Source: an uncultured Lachnospiraceae bacterium
Lineage (GTDB): Bacteria; Bacillota; Clostridia; Lachnospirales; Lachnospiraceae
Assembly: GCA_934351835.1 (NCBI GenBank)
Contig: CAKRJP010000013.1
Coordinates: 1-64,000, forward strand
Direction: 5' to 3'
Length of the DNA stretch: 64,000 nt
The notes beneath the pieces were generated by a model that made no database searches, had not been told where the DNA came from, and worked only from the letters and a program-made list of their open reading frames with translations. Position numbers and translations under genes: made by a program. Positions 1 through 8,133 of this stretch are shown piece by piece (position 1 is the stretch's first letter; each line of letters begins with the position of its first letter).

Positions 1-161
1 CCCCAGGCGGCGAACAGGCCGATATAGATAAAGCTGCGCAGATAGGAAAACAGCATCGGGTAGAAGCTGCCCCTGCCTATAATTCGGAAGCAATATGCCA
101 GTATCACGGCAAGCACAGCGATGCCGCTTATTATGATAGTATTCTTTTTCTGTTCGGTCAT
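1..161 (-). CDS. N-terminal fragment of a membrane protein (runs off the left edge)
   Basis: An ATG preceded by a GGGGG ribosome site opens a frame that stays open to the window edge, giving 53 codons. The peptide starts MTEQKKNTIII, followed by two hydrophobic stretches (about residues 9-24 and 35-53). This resembles the membrane-anchored N-terminus of sensor kinases carried by conjugative elements, but no diagnostic domain is inside the window, so the family is a guess. Its neighbour is a YdbC-like gene typical of such elements. Confidence 0.4.
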   Translation of the reverse strand, partial: MTEQKKNTIIISGIAVLAVILAYCFRIIGRGSFYPMLFSYLRSFIYIGLFAAW

Positions 162-303
162 AAACAGCCCCCATTTCGCCTTCATTCGTTTTTACTTACC
201 CTTGGGTATACCTTCTCAAATTAGATTGTAGTATAAATCCGTCTGTTTCTCAACTGCTTCTTACGAGGCTTTGCATGAATCGTCACAGCCGTGATTAAAC
301 GCT

Positions 304-327
304 GACCGCCGACAAGCGGTCTTTTTT
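304..327 (+). terminator. Hairpin with T-run just beyond the YdbC-like gene
   Basis: GACCGC (304-309) and GCGGTC (316-321) form a 6-bp stem with loop CGACAA, followed by TTTTTT at 322-327. The T-run orientation fits termination of plus-strand transcription. The minus-strand YdbC-like gene ends inside the T-run (stop 326-328), so the hairpin also lies directly after that gene, though without a U-run in that direction. Confidence 0.5.
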
Positions 328-553
328 ATTCCTTTTCATAGATTACCTTGAGTGCTGCGTAAAGATTTCTGCCCTCGTCCTCCGTAAGCGTGATGCCCTT
401 GCCGCATCGTTCGTGGTTCAGATGCCACTCTCGAATGACCAGCTTGGCGGTATTTCCGTTCCACGAAATGAAGTTGGCTTCCTTGGTGCAGCCCTTGCCG
501 TTCTCTCCGAGGACGGCGAGGGGCTTGGTGATCGTGCTTGTAATGTCTTTCAT
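326..553 (-). CDS. YdbC/PC4-like ssDNA-binding small protein
   Basis: This is a 75-residue protein. The core (AVLGENGKGCTKEANFISWNG, then IREWHLNHERCGKGITLTEDE) matches the YdbC family, PC4-fold single-strand DNA-binding proteins common in Tn916/Tn1549-type conjugative elements and phages. The start at 553 was chosen because GGAGG (561-565) lies 7 nt upstream. An ATG at 559 is only 1 nt from the SD, and the more distal codons would read through the SD itself. Its presence suggests that the left edge of the window belongs to an integrated element or its remnant. The family role in ssDNA handling is known from homologues; it is not shown here. Confidence 0.6.
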   Translation of the reverse strand: MKDITSTITKPLAVLGENGKGCTKEANFISWNGNTAKLVIREWHLNHERCGKGITLTEDEGRNLYAALKVIYEKE

Positions 554-763
554 TTTCATACCTCCGTAATTCAAGTATTGAAGAAGTTAAAAAGTCGGGA
601 TAGTAATGGAAGGGATTATCTTTCCCAGTCATTCCTGCCCTCTCCGGTTCCGTCTGTTCCTGCGCCTTAGCATTCTCCATATGCTTTTCCTTATCAAACT
701 GCACATTCATAGCCAGATTATCCAGCTTATCAATAGATGCATCCAAATGAATACAGCTATCAA

Positions 764-934
764 TTACACACCATCATCTATATTCAATCGCTGCTTTATT
801 TCTTTTAATAATTTTTCAGGTTCCTCCGTCCTCATTCTTTTGGCAAGCTCAATCATAATTTCCTGTTCTTCTTTGCTCATTTGTTCAAACATGTCCGCCA
901 TCTCTTTTTCTCTCGGTGTCAGTCGCATATACAT
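764..934 (-). CDS. Small charged helical protein, unknown function
   Basis: This is a 56-residue protein, MYMRLTPREKEMADMFEQMS onward, very rich in Glu, Lys and Arg and probably all helical. The start at 934 was chosen because GGAGG (943-947) sits 8 nt upstream. The frame is open further upstream to an ATG at 961 that has no ribosome site. Small helical genes like this are common in conjugative elements, and the neighbouring YdbC-like gene fits that setting. I do not recognise the family and offer no function. Confidence 0.4.
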   Translation of the reverse strand: MYMRLTPREKEMADMFEQMSKEEQEIMIELAKRMRTEEPEKLLKEIKQRLNIDDGV

Positions 935-1030
935 TTCTTGTTCCTCCGATTTTAAGCTCATACAATATCGTATCGACAGAAACATCTTAACGGTTATCCA
1001 TCTTCTGTGCAAACATCGGTATATGATGTA

Positions 1031-1064
1031 AAAAATGGGCAATTCCAATCGGAACTACCCATTT
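1031..1064 (-). terminator. Intrinsic terminator of lysS
   Basis: On the minus strand a 14-bp stem (arms AAATGGGTAGTTCC and GGAATTGCCCATTT, two G-U pairs, loop GATT) is followed at once by further Ts. It lies about 150 nt after the lysS stop and is the first good terminator downstream. It marks the boundary between the housekeeping operon and the mobile-element-like left edge. No gene is convincing between 935 and 1210. Confidence 0.8.
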
Positions 1065-1210
1065 ATTATTAAAAATATGCGATTTTTCTTGCTCTGCACA
1101 AATTTCTGCATCAAATGATGTAAGTTTGATGTAAATCACTGTTTTATATGGTTTTGACCAAATGAAGTACGTCCCGTCTATTTGGTGAAACGGTACATCC
1201 ATACATCATC

Positions 1211-3262
1211 TTAATAGAGCTTTGCACCTGCTGGAATGTGGTTATCAACCATGATCAGATGCAGTTCTTCATCCTCTGAGTCTTTCAGATTATTTACTGC
1301 TGATAATAACATACCGCAAGACTCAATTCCCATCATCTTTCTTGGTGGAAGGTTTGTGATGGCGATCAGTGTTTTACCAACCAGTTCTTCCGGCTCGTAA
1401 TAAGCGTGAATACCGCTTAAAATCGTACGATCTGTGCCTGTTCCATCATCAAGAGTGAACTGAAGGAGTTTCTTTGACTTTGGTACTGCAACACACTCTT
1501 TAACCTTTACAGCTCTGAAATCTGACTTGCTGAATGTATCAAAATCAACTTCTTCCTCAAATAAAGGCTCTACCTTTACTTTGGAGAAGTCGATAACTTC
1601 TTCTTTCTCCGGTGCTGCTGTGGAAGTGCTGTTTTCTGACTTCGCAGATTTCTTGTCAGCGTCCAGGGACTTCATCGTCGGGAATAATAATACGTCTCTG
1701 ATTGCCTGCGCATTTGTAAGCAACATTACAAGTCTGTCGATTCCGTATCCGATTCCACCTGTTGGCGGCATACCGATCTCCAATGCATTCAGGAAGTCTT
1801 CGTCTGTGTGGTTTGCTTCCTCATCACCTGCTGCGAACGCTTCTTCCTGTGCTGCGAAACGTTCTCTCTGATCGATCGGGTCGTTCAGCTCTGAGTATGC
1901 ATTACACATCTCACGTCCGTAGATATATAACTCGAAACGCTCTACTAACTCCGGATTCTCTGGTTTCTTCTTTGTCAGTGGCGAAATCTCGATCGGATGA
2001 TCTGTTACAAATGTTGGCTGAATCATCTTATCTTCACAGAACTCATCAAAGAACAGGTTGATGATATCACCTTTCTTATGACGCTCTTCAAATTCTACAT
2101 GATGTTCTTCTGCTAACGCTTTTGCTTCTTCATCAGTCTCTACTTCTGTAAAATCAATTCCTGTATATTTCTTTACAGCTTCGATCATAGTGATTCTCTC
2201 AAATGGTTTTGACATATCAATCACTGTTCCATCATAGCTGATCACTGCGCTTCCGCATACTTTCTCTGCAAGGTAACGGAACATGCTCTCTGTCAGTTCC
2301 ATCATTCCCTCGTAGTCAGTGTATGCCTGGTATAATTCCATCAATGTAAACTCTGGATTGTGACGTGTATCTACACCCTCGTTACGGAATACTCTTCCGA
2401 TCTCATATACTCTCTCGAGTCCTCCGACGATCAGTCTCTTCAAATATAACTCAAGAGAAATACGAAGTTTTACATCTTCATTCAGTGCATTGTAGTGAGT
2501 CTCAAATGGTCTTGCGGCAGCTCCACCGGCGTTGCTTACCAACATCGGTGTCTCTACTTCCATAAATCCACGTCCATCTAAGAAGTTACGGATCTCTTTG
2601 ATGATCTGTGAACGTTTGATAAATGTCTCTTTTGACTCTGGGTTCATGATCAAATCTACATATCTCTGACGATATCTGAGGTCTGTGTTTGTCATGCCGT
2701 GGAATTTCTCCGGAAGGATCTGAAGACTCTTTGTAAGTAATGTCATCTCTTCCGCATGAATAGAAATCTCACCTGTTTTTGTTCTGAAAGCGTAACCTTT
2801 CACACCAAAGATATCACCGATATCAGACTTCTTAAAATCTGCATAAGAATCTGTTCCGATCACATCTCTTGCAACATAAACCTGAATGCTTCCCTGCAGA
2901 TCCTGAATGTTACAGAATGATGCTTTACCCATTACACGCTTGAACATCATACGACCTGCAATGCTTACCTGGATCGGGCTTGCATCCATGATCTCTCTGC
3001 GCTCATTGTAATCATCATTAATTGCCTGTTTTGCTTCCTGCTCATCCATTCCCTCTGTATTTACAGCGGCTCTTCCTGCGAGGAGCTCTGCCTCATGGGC
3101 ATTATATAATTCTTTCACTTCTAATGAGTGATGTGTCTGATCAAATTTTGTAATCTGGAAAGGGTCTTTGCCTGCTTCCTGGAGATTTGCCAGTTTCTCA
3201 CGGCGAACCTTTCTTAACTGATTGATATCCTGTTCCTGCTGTGGCTTCTTCTGTTCTGCCAT
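1211..3262 (-). CDS. lysS: Lysyl-tRNA synthetase, class II, with C-terminal tRNA-binding domain
   Basis: This protein charges tRNA-Lys with lysine in the cytoplasm. It has an N-terminal OB-fold anticodon-binding domain, then the class II catalytic core with motif 2 (FRNEGVDTRHNPEFTLME) and motif 3 (GGIGYGIDRLVMLL). Bacterial LysRS is normally about 500 residues and this one is 683. The extra ~180 residues comprise a Ser/Lys/Glu-rich linker and a Trbp111/EMAP-II-like tRNA-binding domain (from about residue 565, FSKSDFRAVKVKECVAVPKS, ending GAKLY), as found at the C-terminus of many MetRS enzymes. There is also an acidic insertion near residues 68-90. The start has AAGGAG 9 nt upstream. It lies 31 nt after greA and probably shares its transcript. 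Confidence 0.95.
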   Translation of the reverse strand: MAEQKKPQQEQDINQLRKVRREKLANLQEAGKDPFQITKFDQTHHSLEVKELYNAHEAELLAGRAAVNTEGMDEQEAKQAINDDYNERREIMDASPIQVSIAGRMMFKRVMGKASFCNIQDLQGSIQVYVARDVIGTDSYADFKKSDIGDIFGVKGYAFRTKTGEISIHAEEMTLLTKSLQILPEKFHGMTNTDLRYRQRYVDLIMNPESKETFIKRSQIIKEIRNFLDGRGFMEVETPMLVSNAGGAAARPFETHYNALNEDVKLRISLELYLKRLIVGGLERVYEIGRVFRNEGVDTRHNPEFTLMELYQAYTDYEGMMELTESMFRYLAEKVCGSAVISYDGTVIDMSKPFERITMIEAVKKYTGIDFTEVETDEEAKALAEEHHVEFEERHKKGDIINLFFDEFCEDKMIQPTFVTDHPIEISPLTKKKPENPELVERFELYIYGREMCNAYSELNDPIDQRERFAAQEEAFAAGDEEANHTDEDFLNALEIGMPPTGGIGYGIDRLVMLLTNAQAIRDVLLFPTMKSLDADKKSAKSENSTSTAAPEKEEVIDFSKVKVEPLFEEEVDFDTFSKSDFRAVKVKECVAVPKSKKLLQFTLDDGTGTDRTILSGIHAYYEPEELVGKTLIAITNLPPRKMMGIESCGMLLSAVNNLKDSEDEELHLIMVDNHIPAGAKLY

Positions 3263-3293
3263 CGTATTTTCTCCTTTCTCAGATCTCTTTTTA

Positions 3294-3773
3294 TTAAGAG
3301 CGGCTGATATGAAGTACTTCGTACTCCATGATTCCTGCCTGTGTTTCTACTTCAATCTTGTCTCCGACTTTACATCCCATCAAAGCCTGACCTACCGGTG
3401 ATTCATTAGAAATCTTTCCTTCCAGACTGTTAGCCTCTGTAGAACCTACAATCTTGAACTCGATCTCCTCATCAAATGTAATATCAAATACTTTTACAGT
3501 ACATCCTACATTGATCTTATCAAAATCCACCTCATCCTCAACAACAACTTCTGCATTCTTTAAAATTGCCTCTAACTCTTCAATACGGGCCTCGATGTCT
3601 CTCTGCTCGTCTTTTGCTGCATCATACTCTGCGTTCTCTGATAAATCGCCCTGCTCTCTGGCCTCTTTGATCTTGCCTGCGATTTCTTTACGTTTTACGA
3701 CTTTTAAGTTTTCCAGTTCATCCTCAAGAGCCTTTAATCCTGCATAAGTCAATAATTTCTTCTTTGCTTCCAT
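3294..3773 (-). CDS. greA: Transcription elongation factor GreA
   Basis: GreA rescues backtracked RNA polymerase by stimulating cleavage of the nascent RNA in the secondary channel. At 159 residues it has the usual family length. It has the N-terminal coiled coil with the EAREQGDLSENAEYDAAK signature, including the acidic tip residues, and the C-terminal FKBP-like domain (NESPVGQALMGCKVGDKIEV). It precedes lysS by 31 nt, an arrangement common in clostridia. Confidence 0.95.
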   Translation of the reverse strand: MEAKKKLLTYAGLKALEDELENLKVVKRKEIAGKIKEAREQGDLSENAEYDAAKDEQRDIEARIEELEAILKNAEVVVEDEVDFDKINVGCTVKVFDITFDEEIEFKIVGSTEANSLEGKISNESPVGQALMGCKVGDKIEVETQAGIMEYEVLHISRS

Positions 3774-3857
3774 GAATAATCAGTTCCCTTCTTATACTTT
3801 ATTGTTCCTATAATCAATCATGTCTCTTTCTTTTTAAATGAACTCCTTTTCGCGGGC

Positions 3858-3890
3858 AATCGCCAAGATCATCCTGTGACCTTGGCGATT
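3858..3890. repeat. Perfect inverted repeat between greA and dusB
   Basis: AATCGCCAAG and CTTGGCGATT form a perfect 10-bp inverted repeat with a 13-nt loop in the 263-nt gap between dusB and greA. There is no U-run on the minus strand, so it is not a textbook terminator for dusB; it may still stop transcription or stabilise a 3' end. Apart from this repeat, I see nothing else in the gap except the greA promoter region. Confidence 0.6.
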
Positions 3891-4036
3891 ATCTTTACGC
3901 AAATAAAGAGACTTTCACAATTTCATTATTATACATAAATCCAAGATTTATGTCAATAAATTTCTTCGTAATCCGTACTACTTTTCGCTGCCTTATTTTC
4001 CTGTAATTTCCAATGGTTTCTGACTATATTTGTCCG

Positions 4037-4990
4037 TTATATCCGCTGGTTTAGCAGTTCTTCCAATTCCTCATAAGACTCCACCCGGTTTATATCGTCC
4101 CGAAGTTTCGCCGAGCCTTCCATTCCTTTCGTGTACCACGCCACATGTTTCCGCATCTCCCGGATTCCCAGGTAGTCTCCTTTAAATTCAATCTGTAATC
4201 TGGCATGGCGTAACATCGTCTGTTTGATTTCCTGTCTTGTCGGTCTCGCCGGAAGTACTCCTGTTCTTTCATACTCTACCAATTCGTGGAAGATCCATGG
4301 ATTTCCCTGAGCACCACGGCCGATCATCACGCCGTCACAGCCTGTCTCTTTCCGGATTGCAATAGCACGCTCTCCGGAAGTCACATCGCCGTTTCCAATA
4401 ACAGGAATGGATACGGCTTCTTTTACCTGGCGGATGATATCCCAGTCTGCTTTGCCGGAATAATACTGTTCTCTGGTTCTTCCATGTACCGCAACTGCGG
4501 ACGCTCCGGCCTCCTCTATTACTTTTGCAATCTCCACCGCATTGATACAGGTGTCGTCAAAACCTTTCCGGATCTTTACTGTCACCGGTTTCTCGATGGC
4601 TTTCACCGTCTGTGACACAATCTCATAAACCAGTTTCGGGTTCTTCATCAGTGCCGATCCTTCTCCGTTTCTGACAACTTTCGGCACCGGACATCCCATA
4701 TTAATATCCAGGATCTGAAATGGGAGTTCCTCAATTCTTTTTGCCTGCTCACTGATAATTTCCGGATCTGAACCAAATAACTGCAGCGACACCGGGTACT
4801 CCTGTGGATGTATTGCAAGCAGTGCCTTTGTATTTTTGTTCTTGTATTGCAGCGCCTTCGCACTCACCATCTCCATACATAAAAGCCCCGCTCCCTGTTC
4901 TTTACACAGGAGCCGGAACGGAAGATCCGTAACTCCGGCCATCGGAGCGAGGATATATGGATTGTCTAATTCTACATTTCCAATCTTCAT
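4037..4990 (-). CDS. dusB: tRNA-dihydrouridine synthase B
   Basis: This FMN enzyme reduces uridine to dihydrouridine in the tRNA D-loop using NADPH. It is 317 residues, typical for DusB. The TIM barrel starts with NPYILAPMAGVTDLPFRLLC, the catalytic cysteine lies in NMGCPVPKV (about residue 100), and the FMN phosphate-binding segments are VHGRTREQYYSGKADW and IGNGDV/GVMIGRGAQGNPW. The C-terminal helical tRNA-binding part is present. It lies 22 nt downstream of coaX, suggesting one transcript with coaX and birA. Confidence 0.95.
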   Translation of the reverse strand: MKIGNVELDNPYILAPMAGVTDLPFRLLCKEQGAGLLCMEMVSAKALQYKNKNTKALLAIHPQEYPVSLQLFGSDPEIISEQAKRIEELPFQILDINMGCPVPKVVRNGEGSALMKNPKLVYEIVSQTVKAIEKPVTVKIRKGFDDTCINAVEIAKVIEEAGASAVAVHGRTREQYYSGKADWDIIRQVKEAVSIPVIGNGDVTSGERAIAIRKETGCDGVMIGRGAQGNPWIFHELVEYERTGVLPARPTRQEIKQTMLRHARLQIEFKGDYLGIREMRKHVAWYTKGMEGSAKLRDDINRVESYEELEELLNQRI

Positions 4991-5012
4991 ATTTTACCAC
5001 TATCTGTTATGC

Positions 5013-5789
5013 TTATCTTCTTTTACTGTTTTTATCGTAAATAATCTTTAACCCTTTTAAAGTCAGCTGCGGATCATAGATATCAATGCAGTCTGTCTCT
5101 TTTGAAATAATATTCCCCAGTCCTCCGGTCGCTACAACTTTGATGTTCTTATATCCGGATTCCTTTTTAATCTTATTGACAATATACTCAGCCTGTCCGA
5201 TCTGTCCAAATACGATTCCTGCCTGCATACTGGATACGGTTTCTTTCGCCATGACGGATGCCGGCTTCTTAATCTCTACTTCCGGAAGCATCGCCGCCAT
5301 ATTCCAGAGTGCCTGAGCCGAAGTACGGATACCCGGTGCAATGACCGCTCCTTCAAATGTGCCCTCCGGTCCCACGATATCGTATGTAGTTGCAGTTCCA
5401 AAATCAATAACAATCACCGGTCCTCCGTACAATGTATAGGCCGCCACTGCATCCACAATACGGTCCGCACCTACCTGCTTCGGATTCTCTGTCACCACCC
5501 GAATGCCTGTCTTAATTCCTGCAGACACAACCATCGGTTTGATTCCAAAATATTTTACAAATGCACTTCCCAGAGAATGCATTACTTCCGGCACTACCGA
5601 TGCCACTATCACAGCATCAATATCCGATACACTCACTTCCTGCAGTTCAATCAGCTCTCTGAGTGTGATCGCATACTCATCTGACGTTCTGGAACGTTTC
5701 GTTGTCATACGAAAAGTCCCCAAAAATTTTTCTCCATTAAATATGCCCATGGTAATATTTGTATTACCGATATCCATTACTAATAGCAT
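5013..5789 (-). CDS. coaX: Type III pantothenate kinase
   Basis: This ASKHA-fold kinase performs the first step of coenzyme A synthesis (pantothenate to 4'-phosphopantothenate). It is insensitive to CoA feedback and needs a monovalent cation. At 258 residues it has the usual length. Visible motifs are the N-terminal phosphate loop MDIGNTNITMGIF, GADRIVDAVAAY, and the second phosphate motif VIVIDFGTATTYDIV. It is separated by short gaps from the DUF6145-like gene and dusB. The birA-to-coaX grouping of cofactor genes is frequent in Firmicutes. Confidence 0.95.
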   Translation of the reverse strand: MLLVMDIGNTNITMGIFNGEKFLGTFRMTTKRSRTSDEYAITLRELIELQEVSVSDIDAVIVASVVPEVMHSLGSAFVKYFGIKPMVVSAGIKTGIRVVTENPKQVGADRIVDAVAAYTLYGGPVIVIDFGTATTYDIVGPEGTFEGAVIAPGIRTSAQALWNMAAMLPEVEIKKPASVMAKETVSSMQAGIVFGQIGQAEYIVNKIKKESGYKNIKVVATGGLGNIISKETDCIDIYDPQLTLKGLKIIYDKNSKRR

Positions 5790-5817
5790 AATGTTTGCCC
5801 TTTCTTCTCTCTCTTTA

Positions 5818-6156
5818 TTATTCCTGTTCTTCTCCCAGGAAAAATACTCTGTAATACATCTGCAGTGCTTCTAATAAATCTCTCTTTTCTCTCTGCAGCT
5901 CTTTAATCTTCAACTGACTTCCGATATCGTCAAACATCGGATCAAATTCCTCCGATGTTACTTCAAAACATAACTCTCCGTTTTCTTCAAACACCAGGGT
6001 CAAAATCCCCCCTACATCATGCACATACAATACACACATAATCTTCAATTCATCTTTCACCTGTCCCGGAAGCTGGTCAAAATCCGGATTCAGGTAATAT
6101 TTTTCTTCATAAGAATTCGCGCCACACAGCACTACTTTTTCATCATACATATCCAT
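5818..6156 (-). CDS. Conserved 112-residue protein, probably the DUF6145 family
   Basis: This is a small acidic protein, MDMYDEKVVLCGANSYEEKY onward, with a middle beta-rich part and a C-terminal helical segment (IKELQREKRDLLEALQMYYR) ending GEEQE. I believe it belongs to the Lachnospiraceae family DUF6145, recalled by resemblance and not searched; function is unknown. The start overlaps the birA stop by 14 nt. A second in-frame ATG at 6150 has better spacing from GAGGAG, so the true start may be there. The overlap implies translational coupling with birA. Confidence 0.65.
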   Translation of the reverse strand: MDMYDEKVVLCGANSYEEKYYLNPDFDQLPGQVKDELKIMCVLYVHDVGGILTLVFEENGELCFEVTSEEFDPMFDDIGSQLKIKELQREKRDLLEALQMYYRVFFLGEEQE

Positions 6157-7129
6157 ATACTCCTCTTACAGATACCTCGCCTGCATACACCTCTTTTTCT
6201 TCTCCACCCGGAAGACGCACAATAAGTTCTCCGGATTCGTTAATCCCAAGCGCTCTCGCCTCATACTCATGTCCCGGTTCTAACACTCTTACTTTCTCAC
6301 CGCGGTTTAACAGCAGTTCGTTATAACGATCGATCACTCCTGTCAGATCCTGTGTCTGCATAAATATCTCATAGTATTTTTCAAAGCTTTCCATTACTGC
6401 CGCCACAAGTGGGGCCCGCCGGATATTACAGCCTTTTTCTATCTTTAAAGATGTCGCTACATCCTTGATCTCTTCATCAAAGGACTCTTGATTTACATTG
6501 ATTCCGACACCGATCACCACATAATTAATGTATCCGATTTCTGCACTCATCTCCGTCAGAATGCCACAGGTTTTCTTGCCACTCAAAATGATATCATTCG
6601 GCCATTTGATTCCTGGTTTCAGACCTGTAATTTTCTCGATGCCTTCTTCTACTGCCAAGGCCATCACCAACGTCAGTTCCGAAGCCTTACCCGGAAATAT
6701 CTCCGGATGGAGCAGCAACGTCATATAAATACTGCTGCCGGATGGTGATTCCCATGCCCGTCCTCGTCTTCCTTTTCCCGCGATCTGACGGTCCGCTACA
6801 AACAGCGTTCCATGATCCATCTTATCCCCGACATCACCAAGTTCTTTTGCCCTGGTGTTCGTGGAATCCGTCTCATCGTAATAGACGACTTTTTTGCCGG
6901 CCCATTTTGTTGTTATCTGACTCTCAATCTCTGCCTTTGACAATACATCTGAACTGTCTATAAGGCGGTAGCCCTTATTGCGCACCGCCTCAATCTCATA
7001 TCCTTCTTTTTTTAACTGCTCTATCACCTTCCAGACGGCAGTGCGTGATACCTGAAACTGCTCACACAACTGCTGACCGGAAATGAAATCCTGACTCGTC
7101 TTTAATAAACGTAGTATCTCTGTCTTCAT
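6143..7129 (-). CDS. birA: Biotin--[acetyl-CoA-carboxylase] ligase with N-terminal repressor HTH
   Basis: This enzyme forms biotinyl-5'-AMP and transfers biotin to carboxylase subunits; the N-terminal winged helix lets it act as a biotin-operon repressor. At 328 residues it has the long, bifunctional form. The HTH is ISGQQLCEQFQVSRTAVWK, the catalytic glycine-rich loop is IAGKGRRGRAWESP, and KWPNDI is the conserved lysine motif. The start at 7129 (MKTEILRLLK) has AAGGA 7 nt upstream. The longer frame to 7162 would overlap the SPFH gene and has no ribosome site. Confidence 0.93.
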   Translation of the reverse strand: MKTEILRLLKTSQDFISGQQLCEQFQVSRTAVWKVIEQLKKEGYEIEAVRNKGYRLIDSSDVLSKAEIESQITTKWAGKKVVYYDETDSTNTRAKELGDVGDKMDHGTLFVADRQIAGKGRRGRAWESPSGSSIYMTLLLHPEIFPGKASELTLVMALAVEEGIEKITGLKPGIKWPNDIILSGKKTCGILTEMSAEIGYINYVVIGVGINVNQESFDEEIKDVATSLKIEKGCNIRRAPLVAAVMESFEKYYEIFMQTQDLTGVIDRYNELLLNRGEKVRVLEPGHEYEARALGINESGELIVRLPGGEEKEVYAGEVSVRGVYGYV

Positions 7130-7139
7130 GACACATTCC

Positions 7140-8078
7140 TTACTTTTCTTCTTTTTCCGCAATCTCTGTCACAGATTTTACCAGACCTGCAATCCCCTGG
7201 ATCTCCGAAGGAATAATAATCTTTGTAGCTTTTCCGTCTGCTGCCTTCGCAAATGCTTCCAGACTCTTCATTGTCAGTACAGCTTCATCTGCACCTGCGT
7301 CTTTCAGGAAGCGGATACCATCTGCATTCGCCTGCTGTACCTTTAAGATTGCCTCTGCCTCACCTTCTGCCTCGCGGATCATTGCCTCTTTCTGAGCCTC
7401 TGCCTTCAGGATCGCTGCCTGTTTCTCAGCCTCAGCATCCAGGATTGCAGATTCTTTATGACCTTCAGCCACAAGAATCGTAGACTTCTTCTCACCTTCG
7501 GCACGAAGAATCGCCTCACGTCTCTCACGCTCAGCCTTCATCTGTTTCTCCATGGCATCCTGGATCGCTGCCGGAGGAATAATGTTCTTAAGCTCTACAC
7601 GGTTTACCTTGATTCCCCAAGGATCTGTTGCCACATCAAGAGATGCTCGCATCTTTGTATTGATCGTCTCTCTGGATGTCAGTGTCTGATCCAGTTCCAG
7701 ATCTCCGATGATATTACGGAGTGTTGTAGCCGTCAGATTCTCAATCGCCATAATCGGATTGGCAACACCATAACAGAACATCTTCGGATCTGTAATCTGA
7801 TAAAATACAACCGTATCGATTCTCATTGTTACGTTATCTTTCGTGATCACCGGCTGTGGTGCAAAATCTACCACCTGCTCTTTCAGATCAACTCTTCTTG
7901 CTACACGGTCAATGATCGGCACTTTAAAATGAAGACCTGTTCCCCATGTTGCCTGATATGCACCTAACCGTTCAATAACCAGAGCCTGTGCCTGACGCAC
8001 GATCTTCACGCAAGAAAATAATATTGCTAAAATAATAATGATTAAAAGTAACCAAAAAATTCCACCTAACATTAACAT
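7140..8078 (-). CDS. SPFH/Band 7 membrane-anchored protein (stomatin-like)
   Basis: This protein has an N-terminal membrane anchor (LGGIFWLLLIIIILAILFSC, about residues 4-23), an SPFH domain to about residue 180, then a long Ala/Glu/Lys coiled coil with repeated ILxAEGxKxxAI units and a Gly/Ala tail. Proteins of this kind (QmcA, slipin) assemble into large membrane rings and are linked to protease control and membrane microdomains. Family length is about 300 residues; this has 312. The partner NfeD gene that often lies next to slipins is absent here. It ends 10 nt before birA. Confidence 0.9.
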   Translation of the reverse strand: MLMLGGIFWLLLIIIILAILFSCVKIVRQAQALVIERLGAYQATWGTGLHFKVPIIDRVARRVDLKEQVVDFAPQPVITKDNVTMRIDTVVFYQITDPKMFCYGVANPIMAIENLTATTLRNIIGDLELDQTLTSRETINTKMRASLDVATDPWGIKVNRVELKNIIPPAAIQDAMEKQMKAERERREAILRAEGEKKSTILVAEGHKESAILDAEAEKQAAILKAEAQKEAMIREAEGEAEAILKVQQANADGIRFLKDAGADEAVLTMKSLEAFAKAADGKATKIIIPSEIQGIAGLVKSVTEIAEKEEK

Positions 8079-8133
8079 ATCAACTTCTCCTTTTTTGTTT
8101 ATATTACTATATTTTTTCTGATAAATAAAGAAA

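Noticed and set aside
336..746. A 136-codon minus-strand frame over the YdbC-like gene
   Set aside because: Its second half is the YdbC-like gene in another frame and its first codon is a TTG without a ribosome site. The first ~55 codons may be a decayed gene end, but this is not enough to annotate.
987..1202. A 71-codon minus-strand open frame after lysS
   Set aside because: A strong intrinsic terminator (1031-1064) lies inside it, it has no ribosome site, and the peptide matches no family I know.
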